Part shown: in pieces, positions 63,390-64,000 of the stretch
Layout of the letters: each line of letters opens with the position of its first letter
Numbering within the stretch: position 1 is the first letter of the stretch
NCBI RefSeq assembly: GCF_900156435.1
Contig: NZ_FTPQ01000003.1
Span: 124,001 to 188,000, forward strand
From: Microbacterium sp. RU1D
GTDB taxonomy: Bacteria > Actinomycetota > Actinomycetes > Actinomycetales > Microbacteriaceae
Direction of reading: 5' to 3'
DNA: 64,000 nucleotides
Made by a program: the position numbers and the translations under genes
Notes under the pieces: generated by a model
Told to the model about the DNA's origin: nothing
What the model saw: only the letters and a program-made list of their open reading frames with translations
Databases searched by the model: none

Positions 63390-64000
63390 GTGCCCGAGAC
63401 CTCCGCACAACGCGCACTGGCGGTCTCGTTGGGCGCGCGCGACGACGCCGATCTGGCGCGACTGTTCGCCGGGCGCCACGTGTCGCCGTCGAGCACGTGG
63501 CGCGACATGTTCGACGCCGCCGAGGCGCTTCTCGATCCGGCCTCGGTCGCCCGCGAACTCCCGACCCTGACGCGCGACGAAGCGGTCGCCCTCGTCAATG
63601 CCGTCGGCGGCACTGCGGCCGGCGGCTCCGCGCGCGACGCGCTGATGGCCCACGCGCTGGTCGGCGAAGACGGCATCCCGTTCCCCCCTGTCGCGGCCGC
63701 GGTGCACGAGGCGTTCCCCGACGGCCTTCCCGCCGCCCGACCGGCATCCACGCCGATCGCGTCCCCCGAGACGGCGTCGGCGGCCGCGGAAGCCGCGTTC
63801 ACCAACGCCGCCTCCGTCGCCGACGTCCTCATGCTCACGCTCGAGTCCCCCCTCGGTCGCATCGGGTCGGGCTCCCTCGGCGCGACCGAACGGCGGCGAC
63901 TCGTCGACGCGGGAGCCGTCACGTCGGCCGCGGAGGCCGACCTCCTGGTGGGTCTCGCCGCCGACGTGGGCCTGCTCGGCGCGAACGATCGCGCGTGGCT
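63390..64000 (+). CDS. Helicase-associated domain protein (partial, runs off right edge)
   Basis: GTG at 63390 opens a frame of 203 codons without a stop to the end of the window, beginning MPETSAQRALAVSLGARDD. It includes STWRDMFDAAEALLDPASVARELPTLTR and LTRDEAVALVNAVGG, which resemble the N-terminal part of the actinobacterial helicase-associated proteins encoded next to an XPB-type DNA repair helicase. The neighbours (cold-shock protein, DUF3027) fit that context. An XPB helicase gene would be expected beyond the right edge. Confidence 0.65.
   Translation, partial: MPETSAQRALAVSLGARDDADLARLFAGRHVSPSSTWRDMFDAAEALLDPASVARELPTLTRDEAVALVNAVGGTAAGGSARDALMAHALVGEDGIPFPPVAAAVHEAFPDGLPAARPASTPIASPETASAAAEAAFTNAASVADVLMLTLESPLGRIGSGSLGATERRRLVDAGAVTSAAEADLLVGLAADVGLLGANDRAW

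Overview
The window is high-GC DNA (roughly 70%) from an actinobacterium, most likely Microbacterium or a close relative in the Microbacteriaceae. The evidence is the glpR/sepX-rimJ-galU-(5-FTHF cyclo-ligase) block, two Lsr2-type nucleoid proteins, an SOS-controlled imuA-imuB-dnaE2 mutasome, a DUF3027/cold-shock/XPB-associated block, many leaderless starts (TANNNT 6-7 nt before ATG/GTG), and strong enrichment of the heptamer GGATGCC/GGCATCC. No prophage, insertion sequence, CRISPR array or rRNA gene was seen. Genes are packed tightly, often with ATGA/GTGA overlaps, and no gene-free stretch exceeds about 250 bp.

Layout: 1-1213, acetolactate decarboxylase between two lsr2-like genes. 1397-9320, amino-acid permease, a MacAB-type export system, a second ABC exporter and a glyoxalase-fold protein. 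9475-13864, tRNA-Ala, SepX/GlpR-like divisome protein, RimJ-like acetyltransferase, GalU, 5-formyl-THF cyclo-ligase, FmdB and MscL. 13939-18737, a large SF1-helicase-like protein with a degenerate P-loop, divergent from an Ogt homologue that lacks the catalytic cysteine. 18862-22218, acetate permease, its DUF485 partner, a LuxR-type regulator and a cysteine-free HesB-fold protein. 22461-27175 and 33122-39952 are two operons that together give a near-complete phenylacetate pathway (paaG, paaEDCBA; paaK, I, Z, H, F, J). They share an operator-like motif, and no TetR regulator gene is present. Between them lie a HAD phosphatase and an amino-acid ABC importer/PLP enzyme/RidA operon with a divergent YheO-type regulator. 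40189-44692: tRNA-Arg, NRDE protein, CoaBC, peroxiredoxin and a repeat-rich DUF2510 membrane protein. 44759-50607: dnaE2-imuB-imuA with a LexA box.

50858-57461 is the most unusual part. A membrane GT2 polysaccharide synthase is followed by a STAS anti-anti-sigma-like protein, an RsbW-like HATPase and a GH26-like/OpgC-acyltransferase fusion; a convergent GAF-PP2C (RsbU-like) phosphatase faces them. I read this as a polysaccharide synthesis and acylation system controlled by a partner-switching cassette. The synthase has no PilZ domain and carries a helical insertion of about 130 residues beside its catalytic TED motif, a possible regulatory docking site.

57658-64000 holds an IclR remnant with 51-bp tandem repeats, an HNH endonuclease, a 37-residue small ORF ending in a terminator, an M23 peptidase with a structured leader, a DtxR/IdeR regulator, SerC, DUF3027, a cold-shock protein, a small membrane protein and the start of a helicase-associated protein that runs off the right edge.
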